NCBI RefSeq assembly: GCF_963259705.1
Contig: NC_081847.1
Location: 89,112,546 to 89,176,545, forward strand
DNA from: Myotis daubentonii
Taxonomy: Eukaryota > Chordata > Mammalia > Chiroptera > Vespertilionidae
Reading direction: 5' to 3'
Length of the DNA stretch: 64,000 nucleotides
In this document: positions 31,260 to 43,611 of the stretch, in pieces
Position numbering within the stretch: position 1 is the first letter of the stretch
How the letters are laid out: each line of letters starts with the position of its first letter
Notes under the pieces: generated by a model
The model's database searches: none
The model's input: the letters and a program-made list of their open reading frames with translations, nothing else
Told to the model about the DNA's origin: nothing
Position numbers and translations under genes: made by a program

Positions 31260-32330
31260 TATAAAAGAGGAGAAGTCTAAAATCAGTGATCTAATTTTCT
31301 ATGTTAAGAATCTAGAGAAAAGGGCAAATTAATCCAGAAGTGTGCAGAAGAAAGACATAATAAGGAACAGGAAAAATTAATGCAATGAAAAACATAGAAA
31401 CAAAGAAAATCAATGAAACCAAAAGCTTTGAAAAGACAGATAAATTGTTAAACGTCTAGTTAAACTAGTCAAGAAAAAAAGGAGAGAATACAATTACCAA
31501 TGAAGAATGAAAAAGGAAACATCACTGCAGATCCTAAAAGCATTCAAAAGATAATAAGATTATATTTGGGGCAGTTCATGCCAACAAAGTCAACAAATTA
31601 GATGTAATGGAATGATTCTTGAAATATACATACTTACCGAAGCTCACTTGTGAAGAAATATTTAACATGAATAAGTATATATCTATTAAAAAATTTTAAT
31701 CAGTTATCTAAAATCTTCCCACAAAGAAACTCCAGGCTCAGTTGTTTTTGTAAATTTTATCAAACTTTTAAAAAAAAATAATAGAAACTGGCACAAACTC
31801 CCCCAGGTCATAGAATAAATGAGAATTCTCAACTAATTCAATGAGGCTAATATTGCCCTGGTACTAAAACCAATGACATTATAAGAAAAGAAAACTCCAG
31901 ACCAATATTTTTCATGAGGATAGATTGCAAAAATCCTTCATAGGAGTTTTGTTAATCCAAGGTAACAGTATAACAAGAATAATAATTGTGACCAAGTGAG
32001 GTTTACCACAGGAATGTAAGAATAATTTGACATTTAAAAATCAGTCAATGTAATTCATTACATCAACATCCATAAAACTATCTCAACAGATAAAGAAAAA
32101 ATATTTACCAATGTAATATACATTTGTGATGAAAACACTTACAAAACTAGGAAGGGAATTTTCTCAACCTGATCAAGGGCATCTATGAAAAACATATATC
32201 AAACACCATTGATGGTAGACTGAATATTTTCTTTTTAAAATCAGGAAAACTGTGTGGCTATCTGTTCTTAACACTTTTATTCCATATTGTATTGGAGATT
32301 CTAGCCAGTGTAATAAAGCAAAAAACATAC
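31260..32330 (+). mobile_element. L1 ORF2 fragment, sense, decayed
   Basis: Follows L1 ORF2: 'aatcaatgaaaccaaaagctttgaaaagac', 'aagcattcaaaagataataag', 'aaaatcttcccacaaagaaactccaggctcag', 'ctggtactaaaaccaatgacattata', 'atcaacatccataaaactatctcaacag', 'ggagattctagccagtg'. Stops and indels occur throughout and A-rich stretches abound. No frame longer than about 60 codons survives. Confidence 0.8.
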
Positions 32331-32334
32331 GTAA

Positions 32335-32939
32335 ATGGAAAATGAATTGGAAGGGAAAAAGTAAATATATCTGATTTTTCAGTAATGTTGCTATTTTTTT
32401 TTATAACAAACCCAATAAAATTTGGTGATGGTGGAAAAAAAATACCTTAAATTTTTACCACCTTTATCTAGCTTGTTGTCATTAATTGGGTTGAAACTAT
32501 TTTATTTTATTTTTAAAAGACAAACCAGAACAGAGAGAACTAATTTACTTGAAGAGAATAATGCACATGTTTAAGCCACATTCTTTTCAAATCAAATAGC
32601 ATTAAATTATCAGTGGATACAAAACACATTATCCTGCAAAGTCTAACTGTCATGAAAGTACTATAACTAATCCTTGAACAGAATCTGGTCAGTAAAGCCT
32701 GGGAAAAATTGTGTATGGAATGAACAAGTGCTTCTTATTTCTTCCCTCAGATATATCCATATAATTTAAGCATTAGTTTTAGCGTATAAGTGATTGTAAA
32801 ATCTGGAAGATAGAATGTAACTACCATATTCTTTATATTTTATTTATTTGATAAAGAAGAGAAAGTATAAACATGATCATAGCTATTTGGTTCATAACTC
32901 AGCTTTTAAACAAGATTGTGTAAAAGTTTAGTGAAATGA
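32335..32939. other. AT-rich DNA, no recognised feature
   Basis: Nothing identified before the Helitron. Confidence 0.4.
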
Positions 32940-33322
32940 TCCTATATAATAAAAGCCTAATATGCAAATTGACCAAATGGTGGAATGACTGGTGGAACAA
33001 GCAGTCGCTATGACATGCACTGACCACCACAGGGCAGATGCTTAATGCAAGAGCTGCCCCCACACTCAGGCCCCAGGCCAGCCAAGGCGGGTGCCAGTAG
33101 GCACCCTCCCCCCCGCCCCCGATTACCACTGCTGGTTGCCCCGCAGAGGGAGGTGACCAGTGGCGGTGGGTGGGGCTGGTGAGCAGGCAGCGCCAGACCG
33201 GCCATGGCGGGTGCCAGCAGGGCCTCCCTGATCGCCCCATCGGTCACCCACAGATCGGCCCTGATCATTGGCCAGGCCTAGGGACCCTACCCATGCACGA
33301 ATTTCGTGCACTGGACCTCTAG
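32940..33322 (+). mobile_element. Non-autonomous HeliBat-type Helitron
   Basis: The 5' end TCCTATATAATAAAAGCCTAATATG follows A, with caaattgacc next. The 3' hairpin gcacgaatttcgtgc is followed by ACTGGACCTCTAG and T. It is about 383 bp. The left hairpin arm near 33018 (actgaccaccacagggcag) is present but the right arm has decayed. Minus-strand frames here are GC artefacts. Confidence 0.94.
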
Positions 33323-34105
33323 TGGGTAAATATAGTTAATGACCAATCACAGAGGTGATATCTGGCTTTTTAACTTGTATTTTCAGATTGGCTTCGTACT
33401 CACTATGGGTTATAAATTCTGCTCTAAAAAGTTCCAATGGCAATAACACAATTGTTATGATAATCTTGAATGCAAAATCACATATTTTGACACCAAGTAT
33501 TTTCAGTCCTGGGCCTTACTATGAACAGTGAAGAAAAATGGTGTCCTAACAACACGATAAGGAAAATTTCTGTGAAAATACTTTATACCCGAAACATTGT
33601 AAAGAAATATTGTTCCATTTCTTACCTTATAACTAGTAAATAACCTGCAGTTTTTACTACCACTGACTTCCCATGTTCTAAAGTGTATGATAAGTGTTTC
33701 TATGCAATGCTTTTTTATCATTGTGGGAAAGTAAATGTAAAGAGAGCCCTATTTCTTTCACCATTTAAGTCCCAACAACCACTGTCTGGGTATCTTTCCA
33801 ATACATCCAATAACACGCATCATTGTGGGTAATATCATGAGGTAGAAAAAACATACAAATAAGAATTATGTAGGCTGCTGTTTAGTTTGTCATTAACTTA
33901 TTTTGTGTCCATGGACATTTCAATGTTGGGGGCCTCAATAATCCTATCAGAAAAAAGAATTCTCCCATGCATTTCAGATTTTAAATATGTGAAAATTATT
34001 TAATCTATGTAAGTATATCACTAAGTGGGCCATTTAAACTTGATTGTCAAAATCTTCAGCCTCTATATCTTCAGTCATCAATTTGTTTCTTAATAAGAGG
34101 AGGTA
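33323..34105. other. No recognised feature
   Basis: AT-rich unique DNA. Confidence 0.4.
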
Positions 34106-34107
34106 GG

Positions 34108-34325
34108 GAGTAATGGAAGGAACACAGTCCTCGGAATGAGACAGACCTACCATTAAATCCTGGCACCATCATTTACTGGCTGTGAAACCTCAGGCAAGAC
34201 ACTCAACCTTTCTTACCAAGTCTTGGAAATAAAATCAATACCTTCTTTTGGAATTTGGGGTATTAGAGTTAATATGTAATGTATGTGGTGCACAGTATAT
34301 AGGCTTTATATAGGTGCATTTAATA
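34108..34325 (+). mobile_element. MIR SINE
   Basis: A clear MIR order: 'gtaatggaaggaacacagtcctcggaatgagacagacctacc', 'aaatcctggcaccatcatttactggctgtgaaacctcaggcaag', then a decayed 3' half. A second MIR-like scrap follows at about 34475-34590 ('gaccttgagtaatatc...tttcctcacctgtaatagtgg'). Confidence 0.8.
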
Positions 34326-34594
34326 TTAGATGCATGATCTCCCCTCTGCACTTTAGAAGAACATTCAGAGCTGGAAACAGACTGATGATCTGTTCCATCA
34401 TTTGTGTACTCGGAGCGTAAGGTGGACCTAGAGGCGGCGTCTGTGGGAATGTCACCTCTGCATAGTCATAAGACCTGGATGACCTTGAGTAATATCTACA
34501 ACCCCTCTATTTCCTCACCTGTAATAGTGGAAAATAATGCCATCTTTTAAGAGGGTTGAAAGGAATAAAAATATAGTCACATAGTACATAAGTT

Positions 34595-35345
34595 ATAAAA
34601 GTGATCATTTTACTAAACTTGGCAAGGATAGAGCACATGATTTTTTTTTTTTTTCATTTTTACCACTGCTCATTAAACTTGCTCAGAACCCATTCTTTGT
34701 TTTTCCTCCATGACTCTCTGACATGCCCCATAGATTTCCTCATCCTTTTTAGTCACAACAACAGATCTCATCTGAGCAATGTAAACATATCTTCAGTACA
34801 AAAAGCAAAATGTTAAGGTCACTCAATTTAAAGTTTCTCTGTGTTCCTAGGTAAGGTTGGGAAGCCCACAACCAAGGAAGGCAGAAGGACTGACATGTCC
34901 CCTTGATTATTTTTCTTCCGCCTTCCCTCCTGGTTGCATTGCTGTCCCCTATCTAGGAGCCCTTGTTTCTGAGCCCTGGGGACGAAAGCTTTGGAAAAAC
35001 CCCACTATATTGTGCGGCTGTTTCTTTGGGAGACATGAAGTTACTGACTTTCTCTCATGAGTGCACTTCTTGTGGTGTTTTTTGTGTTTTTTAGAGTCCT
35101 GTCCATGGCATCCCTTGTCCACATAAATGCCCCTGTTATGGCTGACCATTTCCACCATCCCCTTCCTGCTGATGTCCTGGCTTCTACCCTTCACATAATG
35201 TTTCTGTTAGAATCTCTTTGTTCTCCTCTTGAGGAGAATTCATTTAAAAATGAACGTAGGTTTGTATTTTCCCAAAGATTAGTAAGATTAGCTTGGCCTG
35301 AAAAAAAGTTATTGCTTTATTGCCCCACTCTTTTTTTTAAACACA
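34595..35345. other. No recognised feature
   Basis: Overlapping short frames at 34857-35365 are not recognisable. Confidence 0.4.
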
Positions 35346-35351
35346 GTGCAG

Positions 35352-35573
35352 CCCAGAAGGTATGACTCAGTGGTTGAGCATCGATCTATGAACCAGGAGG
35401 TTACAATTTGATTCCAGGTCAAAGCACATGCCTGGTTGCGGGCTCAATTCCCAGTGTAGAGAGTGCAGGAGGCAGCCAATCAGTGATTCTCTCTCATCAT
35501 TGATGTTTCTATCTCTTTCTCCTGCTCCCTTCCTCTCTGAAATCAATAAAAACATATTTAAAAAATAATAATA
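35352..35573 (+). mobile_element. Ves SINE
   Basis: Head 'aaggtatgactcagtggttgagcatcgatctatgaaccagg', standard body and tail aatcaataaaaacatatttaaaaaataataat. Flanks share aacacagt/gacacagt, a probable decayed duplication. The B box is damaged (caatttgattcc). Confidence 0.92.
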
Positions 35574-35574
35574 A

Positions 35575-36170
35575 GACACAGTTCATTCCCAATACTGCCC
35601 TGCTTCAGGCCAGAATTCCTTGACACTCCTCAGTGTCTGGGAATGGCCTTTTGAAGCCCTGTGACAGAAATGTCCCTCCTCCCCTGCAGGGGGGACGTGG
35701 GGGGAAGAGACTTTCAGCCTACAGACAACTACCCCCAAACGCACTCTCTTTGACTTCCTTACTTTACAGACACTTCTTTCTTCAGCTTGTCTTGAGAGGA
35801 AAGCCTTTAACCTCTCCAAAGTTTTCTCCTCTCTTACACAAGAGTGGAAGGGGACAGGGGACATTGTAAAGTTGGTAGAACCAGTTTCACCATCCAGTGC
35901 CATGCTTCATGTATAGTCTCTCACTTTGAGATCTGGAAATAGTTGGTACCTATTATATTGTTTTCAGACTTTTGAGGCTCAGCCTGAGGCAGAGTAATGC
36001 CATTTTAGCATTTTGTTGGTGATACTCAGTATTATGACTCAAATTAAAGTTGGTTGCCTCATGCCCAGGCATAGCACCTTTTTCTTTGTTTCTACTCAAG
36101 AGCAATTCGATTAATTTTATTGAGGAAAAAAGAAAAAATCAACAATTAGTTACTTGTCAAATAATGTCCA
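35575..36170. other. No recognised feature
   Basis: Unique-looking; no family assigned. Confidence 0.4.
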
Positions 36171-36174
36171 ATTT

Positions 36175-36520
36175 ATTTTCAGTTTTATTAAGAAATGATT
36201 GAGATATCACTGTATAAGTTTAAGATGTACAGCATGCTCATTTGATTTATATATATATATTGTAGAATGATTACTACAATAGGTTTAGTTAACATCCACG
36301 ATCTAATATAGATACAACAAAAAGAAAACAATTCTCCTTGTGATGAAAACTCTTAGGATATACTCTCAACAACCTTCTTGTGATACAGCAGTGTTAACTA
36401 TATCACCATGTTGTGCACTGCAGCTTAGTGCTTACTTATCTTGAACTGGAAGCTTCTATCTATTGACCACCTTCCTCCAGTGGTGTTTTGTTTTTAGATT
36501 CCACCTACAGTGAGATCATG
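36175..36520 (-). mobile_element. L1 3' fragment, antisense
   Basis: 'ttttattaagaaatgattgagatatcactgtataagtttaagatgtacagc', 'gattactacaataggtttagttaacatcc', 'aactggaagcttctatctattgaccacc' follow the antisense L1 3' region of an old subfamily. Confidence 0.75.
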
Positions 36521-36524
36521 CAGT

Positions 36525-37476
<952 letters not shown>

Positions 37477-37484
37477 GAGAGAAT

Positions 37485-37820
37485 TTCTAATTACTCCACT
37501 ACTTTATCTAAATTAAGCTTTATAAAATATTTTTAATAAATGAAAGCACAAGTAGGGTTCATTTATCATGTGAATCTGTGACTGCCCAAGAGATTCCACC
37601 ATCATCATCCTTAGGAATTGCTCTTTCATAATTTCTGTTCCTTAAAATGTCAGGGTTCCAGATGGGTGACTGGGAAATAATAAAGGGGCAGTGATGGGCC
37701 ATGGCATAGTAATGCAATAGCAGCTGTTGCAGCATTTACCAGAAACCCATGTCCCTGTCGTTCCCTTCTCATGCTTAGATGTCCGCTCAAGATGATCTCC
37801 TCAGAGAAATCTTCCCTAAC
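37485..37820. other. No recognised feature
   Basis: Phrases near 37740-37820 ('gctcaagatgatctcctcagagaaatcttccctaac') resemble L2 3' sequence weakly. Confidence 0.35.
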
Positions 37821-37825
37821 CCCCC

Positions 37826-38150
37826 TGTTGTGGATTGGATTGAATCCTCCAAAGAAGGTACCGTGAAATCCTAAGATTTTGAGAGTTTGGGAAACACAGA
37901 GACACAGGGAAAACGCTCATATGACAGTAAACACGAGATTGGAGTGATGTAGCTGCAAACCAAGGATTGCTGGCAACCGCCAGCAGCTGGGAGGAGGCAG
38001 AGACTTTTCTCTGGAGCCTTCAAGGGCTCTGCTAACACCTTAATTTTGACTTCTGTCCTCCAGAACTTCTGGCAGAGAGAGAGAATAGATTTCAGTTGTT
38101 TAGAGCCACCCATTTGTGGTTATTTGTTATGGCATCCACAGGGCACTAAT
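37826..38150 (+). mobile_element. MaLR (MLT1-type) LTR
   Basis: Begins TGTTGTGGATTGGATTGAATCC. It carries 'gattggagtgatgtagctgcaaaccaaggattgctggcaaccgccagcagctggg', 'ccttaattttgacttctgtcctccagaact' and 'cagttgtttagagccacccatttgtgg', which is the standard MLT1 order. It is old and non-coding. The inverse frame within it is not a gene. Confidence 0.75.
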
Positions 38151-38324
38151 ATTTCCAGACTAAGTGTATTCCTCTGTGATAAGCCCCAATGAACTTCTAT
38201 TTTTCTTCCTTGAAGCCCTTTCAAAATTACAGTGAATAAACAAATGTTTTATTAGTTTTAAGTGTCCTCTTGTCCACTAGAATTAAGCAGGACATTTCTA
38301 GGAAAGGGGTCTTGCATGTTTTGT

Positions 38325-38400
38325 TTATCCCGGTGCTCTCAGCACTACAATATTGCCTGAAATAATAGGTACTCAATAAATATTTTTTAATGCAGAAATA
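38325..38400 (+). mobile_element. L2 3' end
   Basis: 'aataataggtactcaataaatattttttaatg' is the terminal L2 signature. Confidence 0.6.
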
Positions 38401-38404
38401 AATT

Positions 38405-40126
38405 TGTCTGCTGTGTTACCTTTTAATTGCATATATCTCACAATTTTATATATTCCGTAGTCAAGTCTGTCAGTTTCTATGTCATAAACCTTTTAGTTAC
38501 ATGCAGTCAAAAACAGAACCCAAACAGTTAAACAAATGAACAAAGCCAGCTCTACACTGGCTTTATCAGAACAGGCCAGTGATAGAGCTAGGTCTCGGTG
38601 AGGGCTGATCCAGCCCGCTCTTTAAACAATATGACCAATATCTGCCTTCTCTTTGCTCTGCCTCCACTGATATGAGCTTTATCCACAGGCTCTATACTGT
38701 GGCTCCTCTTTGGGTCAAAAGATACCTAAGGCAAACCTGCACCCTTGTGGTACTATCTAAGTGGAGATCAGTCACCATAGCTTGTGCACATATCATGGGA
38801 CTTTTTCTGTTTATTGGTTTAGTGTGGGAACAGTGTCTATTCTTGAACTAATTACAGTTCTTAATTCCAGGACTAGACATGGGGGTCAAATCCATCACAG
38901 CCACGTGACAAGATTTGGAAAGCGTGAACTCCAAGGAAAATCTTAGTACTGTTGGGGGAATAGAAGGAATGTATACCAGATGGCAATTTATTTGTGGCAA
39001 TTTATTGTAACATTGGTCGTAATGAAATCTCCTAGGACTGGAAATGTATAGCTATATTCATGAGAACTTTTGTATAATAGAATTAACTAGGTGATGATCA
39101 GAATTGGCTTTAAAATAAATGAAAGTATTTGAACAAATGAATGCCGAGTCAGTGTTTTAGACTTGGTTTTAGGATACCTACTGAATTAATTTAAACTGTC
39201 TTGTTACTATTGTATTTTACATACTGATGTAAGGGGATAGTAATGTGATTTTCATTTCTAAGATTTATCTGCCTCTCTTACTTTTAGGATAATATTATGA
39301 ACTTAGTTGAAGATAAATTGTTAATGATTATAATCATCATCATCTTAGAATTGAGTCTCAAATTTTAATACATTCTTTAAATGATTTACAAACACAATTC
39401 CATCTCTTAAACTCTTAAAAAAAAAGACAGGTGTAAAGATGATGGTAAAAATACTGATAAAACTGAAAAGCATTGCATACATTTTCTACATATACATGAC
39501 AATACATTTCTTAATTATGATACCTAAGTAAGAAATTTAGTCTGCTAAGTAGATTATTTGATCCAGATCTGAACCTTAGAAAATTTTTATTTATATAAAA
39601 ATTATAGTAGACAAACTATGCCCTGGTCATAGAAGTGCTACAGATCTAAATGTTGACATATTTCATTATAGTATATTTTTAAAAGCACATTTATTATGTC
39701 ACCACCTATTTATCAAAAAGTTCAGTAAATATTGTAAACCTGAAAAGTTCTTGATGGCAGATGTTTTCCAAAATTTAAATTTTTCCCTGAGAGCAAAATT
39801 GTATCATTGGTAACAAAATCTGTTGCTTTCCTGTAAATGAGGGGTTCATCTTTATTTATGTTTTAAAGAGTGTGCTAGATTCTCTAATCTGAGTAATTAT
39901 AGTGTGTCTGCTAATGTTTCTTACAAGAGAAAATGTGCTCCATAAAATAATTCAGTGAGTTCAGCTTGCAGCTCAGTTGCACAGTGCTTTTCCTCAAGAT
40001 AGCCATCACACACTAGAATTCAAAGGCCTCTCACATGGAATAGTAAAGTGCTCAAGATTTGAGATGTAGTCAAATTAAACTTTTTTCTTCTTTTTTTAAT
40101 CCTTACCTGAGAATATGTTTTTTGTT
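38405..40126. other. AT-rich DNA, no recognised feature
   Basis: The phrase 'ggcaatttatttgtggcaatttattgtaac' near 38983 is a local duplication. No family or gene identified. Confidence 0.4.
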
Positions 40127-40127
40127 T

Positions 40128-40346
40128 TGTTTTTATTTTTGTTTTAGAGAGAGAGGGAATAGGAAAAGAGAGAGAGAGAAACACTGATGTGAGAGAGAAA
40201 CATTGATAGGTTGCCTACTGTATGCTCCCTGACTGGGGCTCAAACAAACCTGAAACCTAGGTATATGCCCTGACCAGGAATTGAACCCCAAACTTTTTGG
40301 TTTATGGAATGACACTCCAACCAACCTAGCCACACTGGCCAGGGCC
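40128..40346 (-). mobile_element. Old Ves-like SINE
   Basis: Reverse copy: a gagagagagagaaacactgatgtgagagagaaacattgat body, then 'ctgaccaggaattgaacccc' and 'cctagccacactggccaggg'. It is more diverged than the other copies, with 'atgtgagagagaaacattgat' replacing the usual 'atgatgagagagaat', so it is probably an older subfamily. Confidence 0.8.
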
Positions 40347-40788
40347 AATTTTTTCTTAAGTAGCATTTTTGAGTGAATCTTTACAGTGAATGCAGATCTG
40401 ACTACCAGTACAGTTTGGTGCCACTGCTGTGAATCATGCCAAGATGCCAGCAGTTTTACTTACCACTGTTTCTATAAAATCTGTGCAAATATCGACACAA
40501 TGAGAAGAACTACCAGTTTAGAGTTATTAGGAAAATAATTTTGACCTCATGGGCTACCTGAAAGATTGAAATTTTAAAAAAGAGAATATTGCAGATATAT
40601 TTGAAACTCTTGTCTCCTCCAATCTGAAACTTCTTTGCCACCCTTCCTTTCTAGAGATGACTAATATCCTCACATGAGTATGCATTCTTATTGTGCTTAT
40701 ATACATACACCGCATGTACAGGTATTGATGCACAGTATATACCATTTAAGGTAGTTTCAAACATTAAAGTATGTTTTTTTATAATAAC
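40347..40788. other. No recognised feature
   Basis: Unique AT-rich sequence. Confidence 0.4.
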
Positions 40789-41162
40789 CTATATATATAA
40801 AACTCTAACCGGATGACTGGACGACTGGCCGGTAGCTATGATGTGCACTGACCGCCAGGGGGCAGACGCTCAATGCAGGAGCTGCCCTTTGGTGGTCAGT
40901 GTGCTCCCACAGCAGGAGCGCCACTCAGCTGACCAACAGGTGCCAGATGCCAGGCTCGCGGCTGGTGAGCGCAGCTGCAGCAGGGCGAGCCTCTCCCACG
41001 GATACTCCCCCTGCACGCCCCTTCTCTCCCTTCATCCCCCCCTCCCCCCGCCACAAGCTGGTGGGTAAGGCTGGGCTGTGGTGGGCGTGGAGGTCCACTG
41101 ATCCCCACGGGCCAAGGCCGAGAGACACCACCTGTGCACAAATCGGTGCACTGGGCCTCTAG
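40789..41162 (+). mobile_element. Non-autonomous Helitron with intact subterminal hairpin
   Basis: The 5' terminus is atypical (CCTATATATATAAAACTCTAACC rather than TCCTATATAATAAAAG). The 3' end is the hairpin gtgcacaaatcggtgcac followed by TGGGCCTCTAG and T. It carries a 20-bp inverted repeat: cactgaccgccagggggcag (40846-40865) pairs with 40882-40901 around a 16-nt loop, with only a few mismatches. It is about 374 bp. Confidence 0.88.
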
Positions 41163-41274
41163 TAGGATATAATATGTATTATTATTCAACCTACTTTTCT
41201 CCTGTCAACTAGATATCTTCAGTTTTATCCATATTGGTAATTTAAAGTTTGTATGATATTTTATTATATAAGTA

Positions 41275-42476
41275 CTAGGGGCCCGGTGCACGAAATTCGT
41301 GCACTGTGTGTGTGTGTGTGTGTGTGTGTGGGGGGGGGGGGGGAGTGTCCCTCAGCCCAGCCTGCGCCCTCTCACATCCTGGGAACCCTCAGGCATTGAC
41401 CCCCATCACCCTCCAGTCGCAGGATCGGCCCCTTGCCAATGCCTGACGCCTCTGACAGGCATGGGCAGGGGACCCTCATTTCCCCCCATCACTGGTTCTG
41501 CCCCCAGCCCAGGCCTGATGCCTCGGCCAGAGGCATAGATGCCCAACACCCTCCGATCGCCTGATCGGCCCCTTGCCCAGGCCTGACGCCTCCGCCAGAG
41601 GTGTCAGGCTTGGACAGGGGACCCCCATCTCCCCCTGATCACTGGCTCTGGCCCCCGCCCAGGCCTGAGGCCTCTGGCCCAGGAATCATGCCTGGGCAGG
41701 GGACCCCCATCTCCCTCTGATCGCTTGCTCCACACCCCGCCCAAGCCTGATGCCTCTGACCCAGGCTTCAGGCCTGGGCAAGGGGACCATCATATCCCCC
41801 CAATCCCCAGCTCAGCCCCCCGCCCAGGCCTGATGCCTCGGCCAGAGGAGTTGACCCTCATCACCCTCCGATCACCAATCACCGGATCGGCCCCTTGACC
41901 AGGCCTGAGGCCTCTGGCAGAGGTGTCAGGCCTGGGCAGGGGACCCCCAGCTCCCCGCGGTTGCAGGCTCCGCCCCTGCCCAGGCCTAACACCTCTGGCC
42001 TAGGCGTCCAGCCCGGGCAGCGGGGACCCGCAGCTGCAGCGGCCCCGCGATCACGGGCTCCGCTTTAGACCCAGGCAAGGGACCCCTAGCTCCCGGGACT
42101 GCCAGCTTCGACCGTGCCCAGCTCCCATCGCTGGCTCCACCCCTACTTCCTGCTATCACTGGCCAGGGCGGCAAAGGCGCCTGATTCTCCGATCATGGCT
42201 GGGGGGCAGGGCAAAGGCGGCCCCAGGGCCGCCTTTGCCCTGTCCCCCAGCTCTTAGCTCCCCCCTGGGTTTCTGATCACTCTCAGTGGCAGGGGGCTTC
42301 TTCCTGCTTTCCCTTTCGCCTCCCTGCATTGTGCCTACATATGCAAATTAACCGCCATCTTGTTGGCAGTTAACTGCCAATCTTAGTTGGCAGTTAATTT
42401 GCATATAGCCCTGATTAGCCAATGAAAAGAATATCGTCGTACGCCAATTACCATTTTTCTCTTTTATTAGATAGGA
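41275..42476 (-). mobile_element. 1.2-kb GC-rich non-autonomous Helitron with ~80-bp internal repeats
   Basis: Minus orientation: left edge A|CTAGGGGCCCGGTGCACG, with the hairpin gtgcacgaaattcgtgcac; right edge ctcttttattagatagga|T, the reverse of TCCTATCTAATAAAAGAG. The interior holds a GT tract and poly-G (41307-41342), then a tandem array whose unit contains 'gggcaggggacccccatctcc', at about 41463, 41612, 41693, 41775, 41933 and 42014 (steps of about 80 or 160 bp). Near the 5' terminus is an inverted repeat with arms atatgcaaattaac (42339-42352) and gttaatttgcatat (42393-42406). A perfect 18-bp palindrome, ttggcagttaactgccaa (42363-42380), lies inside it. No transposase is encoded. Confidence 0.93.
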
Positions 42477-42690
42477 TCCTAATTTATAACTATGTATAAA
42501 AAATATATGCAGTGTTTAACTAGTTTCATTCATCTGTCAATACACAATATGTAGTTTCCAAGATTTTGGTATTACCAACACTGTTGGATTTAATACCCAC
42601 AATACATATCTCTTCTTGTACAGATGTGAGAATTTCTTATAGTTATTTATTTAAAAGAAGTCCTGAGCTATGCTGGTAGGTTACACACAC

Positions 42691-42709
42691 ACACACACAC
42701 ACACACACG
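42691..42709. repeat. (AC)n microsatellite
   Basis: A short ac dinucleotide tract. Confidence 0.9.
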
Positions 42710-42894
42710 ATAATCATCTTTACTTACATTATTGATATTGTAAATCTATATATTTAATAGTTGGTTACACTATAGAGTAAGCTTTTGTCTGTAAGGTTTT
42801 GTGCATTTTTTTTAAAGATAGAGTATCCTTTATTGGGAAGAGAGCACTGCACTTGGGCCAAGGCGGTCCAATGGGCATCTTGTACAGTATGCTC

Positions 42895-43139
42895 CGAAAG
42901 ATACACTGTTTGGCTGATAAAGATCAAACAGCGGAAAGGCTAGGGAGTGTTGGGAGGAGGTAAGAGATCAACTGAAGGACTTGCATGCATGCATATAAGC
43001 ATAACCAATGGATGCAAGACACTGGGGGGGGTGGGGTGAGGGCATGTGCCGGAGGGTAGGGGAGGCCAAGGGAAGGTCAATGGGGGAAAAAGGAGACATA
43101 TGTACTACTATTTGTAATACTTTAAACAATAAAAAAAAA
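42895..43139 (+). mobile_element. L1 3' UTR end, sense, with A tail
   Basis: 'tcaactgaaggacttgcatgcatgcatataagcataaccaatgg', a G-rich middle (gggggggtggggtgagggcatgtgcc), then 'acatatgtactac...aatactttaaacaataaaaaaaaa'. It is the sense counterpart of the antisense ends at 9975 and 59953. The A tail abuts the PSMC1-like pseudogene. Confidence 0.8.
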
Positions 43140-43525
43140 TCAAATAGAACATGGATTCCTCTGGGCAATGTACCCAACCTCATCCCTCTGAGGGGTCAGG
43201 ACACTCCCTACCAGTCCCATGAAGGCAACTGTGGTTCGCTAGAGGTAAAGCCCTTGAAGTGCCTTGTTTTTATAAAAACATTTTCCTAGCTTTTTTGAAG
43301 TCTTCCTTTGTTACTTTCATTTCAGGTTCTCCCAAGGCCATCAGCCCTGCTTCTGTAGAGTGCCTTGATGTCAGCACTGGAGAATCCCATGTAGCCTTGA
43401 TCAGGTTGCCCAGGGTTACATCATGATGGGCGTCAAGCATCCTGCGCCTGTGAGTCTGGAAGATGCTCTTAGCCTCTCGTCCAGCAGGGGAACTGGAACT
43501 TCCAGGGAACCAGGTGGCTAGTTGT
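43140..43525 (-). pseudogene. PSMC1: Processed PSMC1-like pseudogene (C-terminal part)
   Basis: PSMC1 (Rpt2) is one of the six AAA+ ATPases of the 26S proteasome base. On the minus strand a decayed frame gives 'KSIFQTHRRRM', 'DVTLGNLIKA', '[24 protein letters not shown]', matching the conserved tail region of Rpt2 (parent: [27 protein letters not shown]). After a frame break, an ENV-like stretch and a shifted end (tttacctctag) follow. Only about the last 85 of 440 residues are represented; the Walker motifs and N-terminal coiled coil are absent. Exon junctions are not visible, so it is a 5'-truncated retrocopy. Its 3' UTR side meets the L1 A tail at 43139. Confidence 0.85.
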
Positions 43526-43611
43526 GATATTGCTCCTATGAGCAAAACTATATTCCACATTTTAAACAAAACAAAATCAAAGACCTCAATATGCTTTTTA
43601 GTTGAGAACTG

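Noticed and set aside
41400..42060. Possible CRISPR-like or satellite array
   Set aside because: The ~80-bp units are imperfect direct repeats inside a Helitron with clear termini, so it is internal to a transposon.
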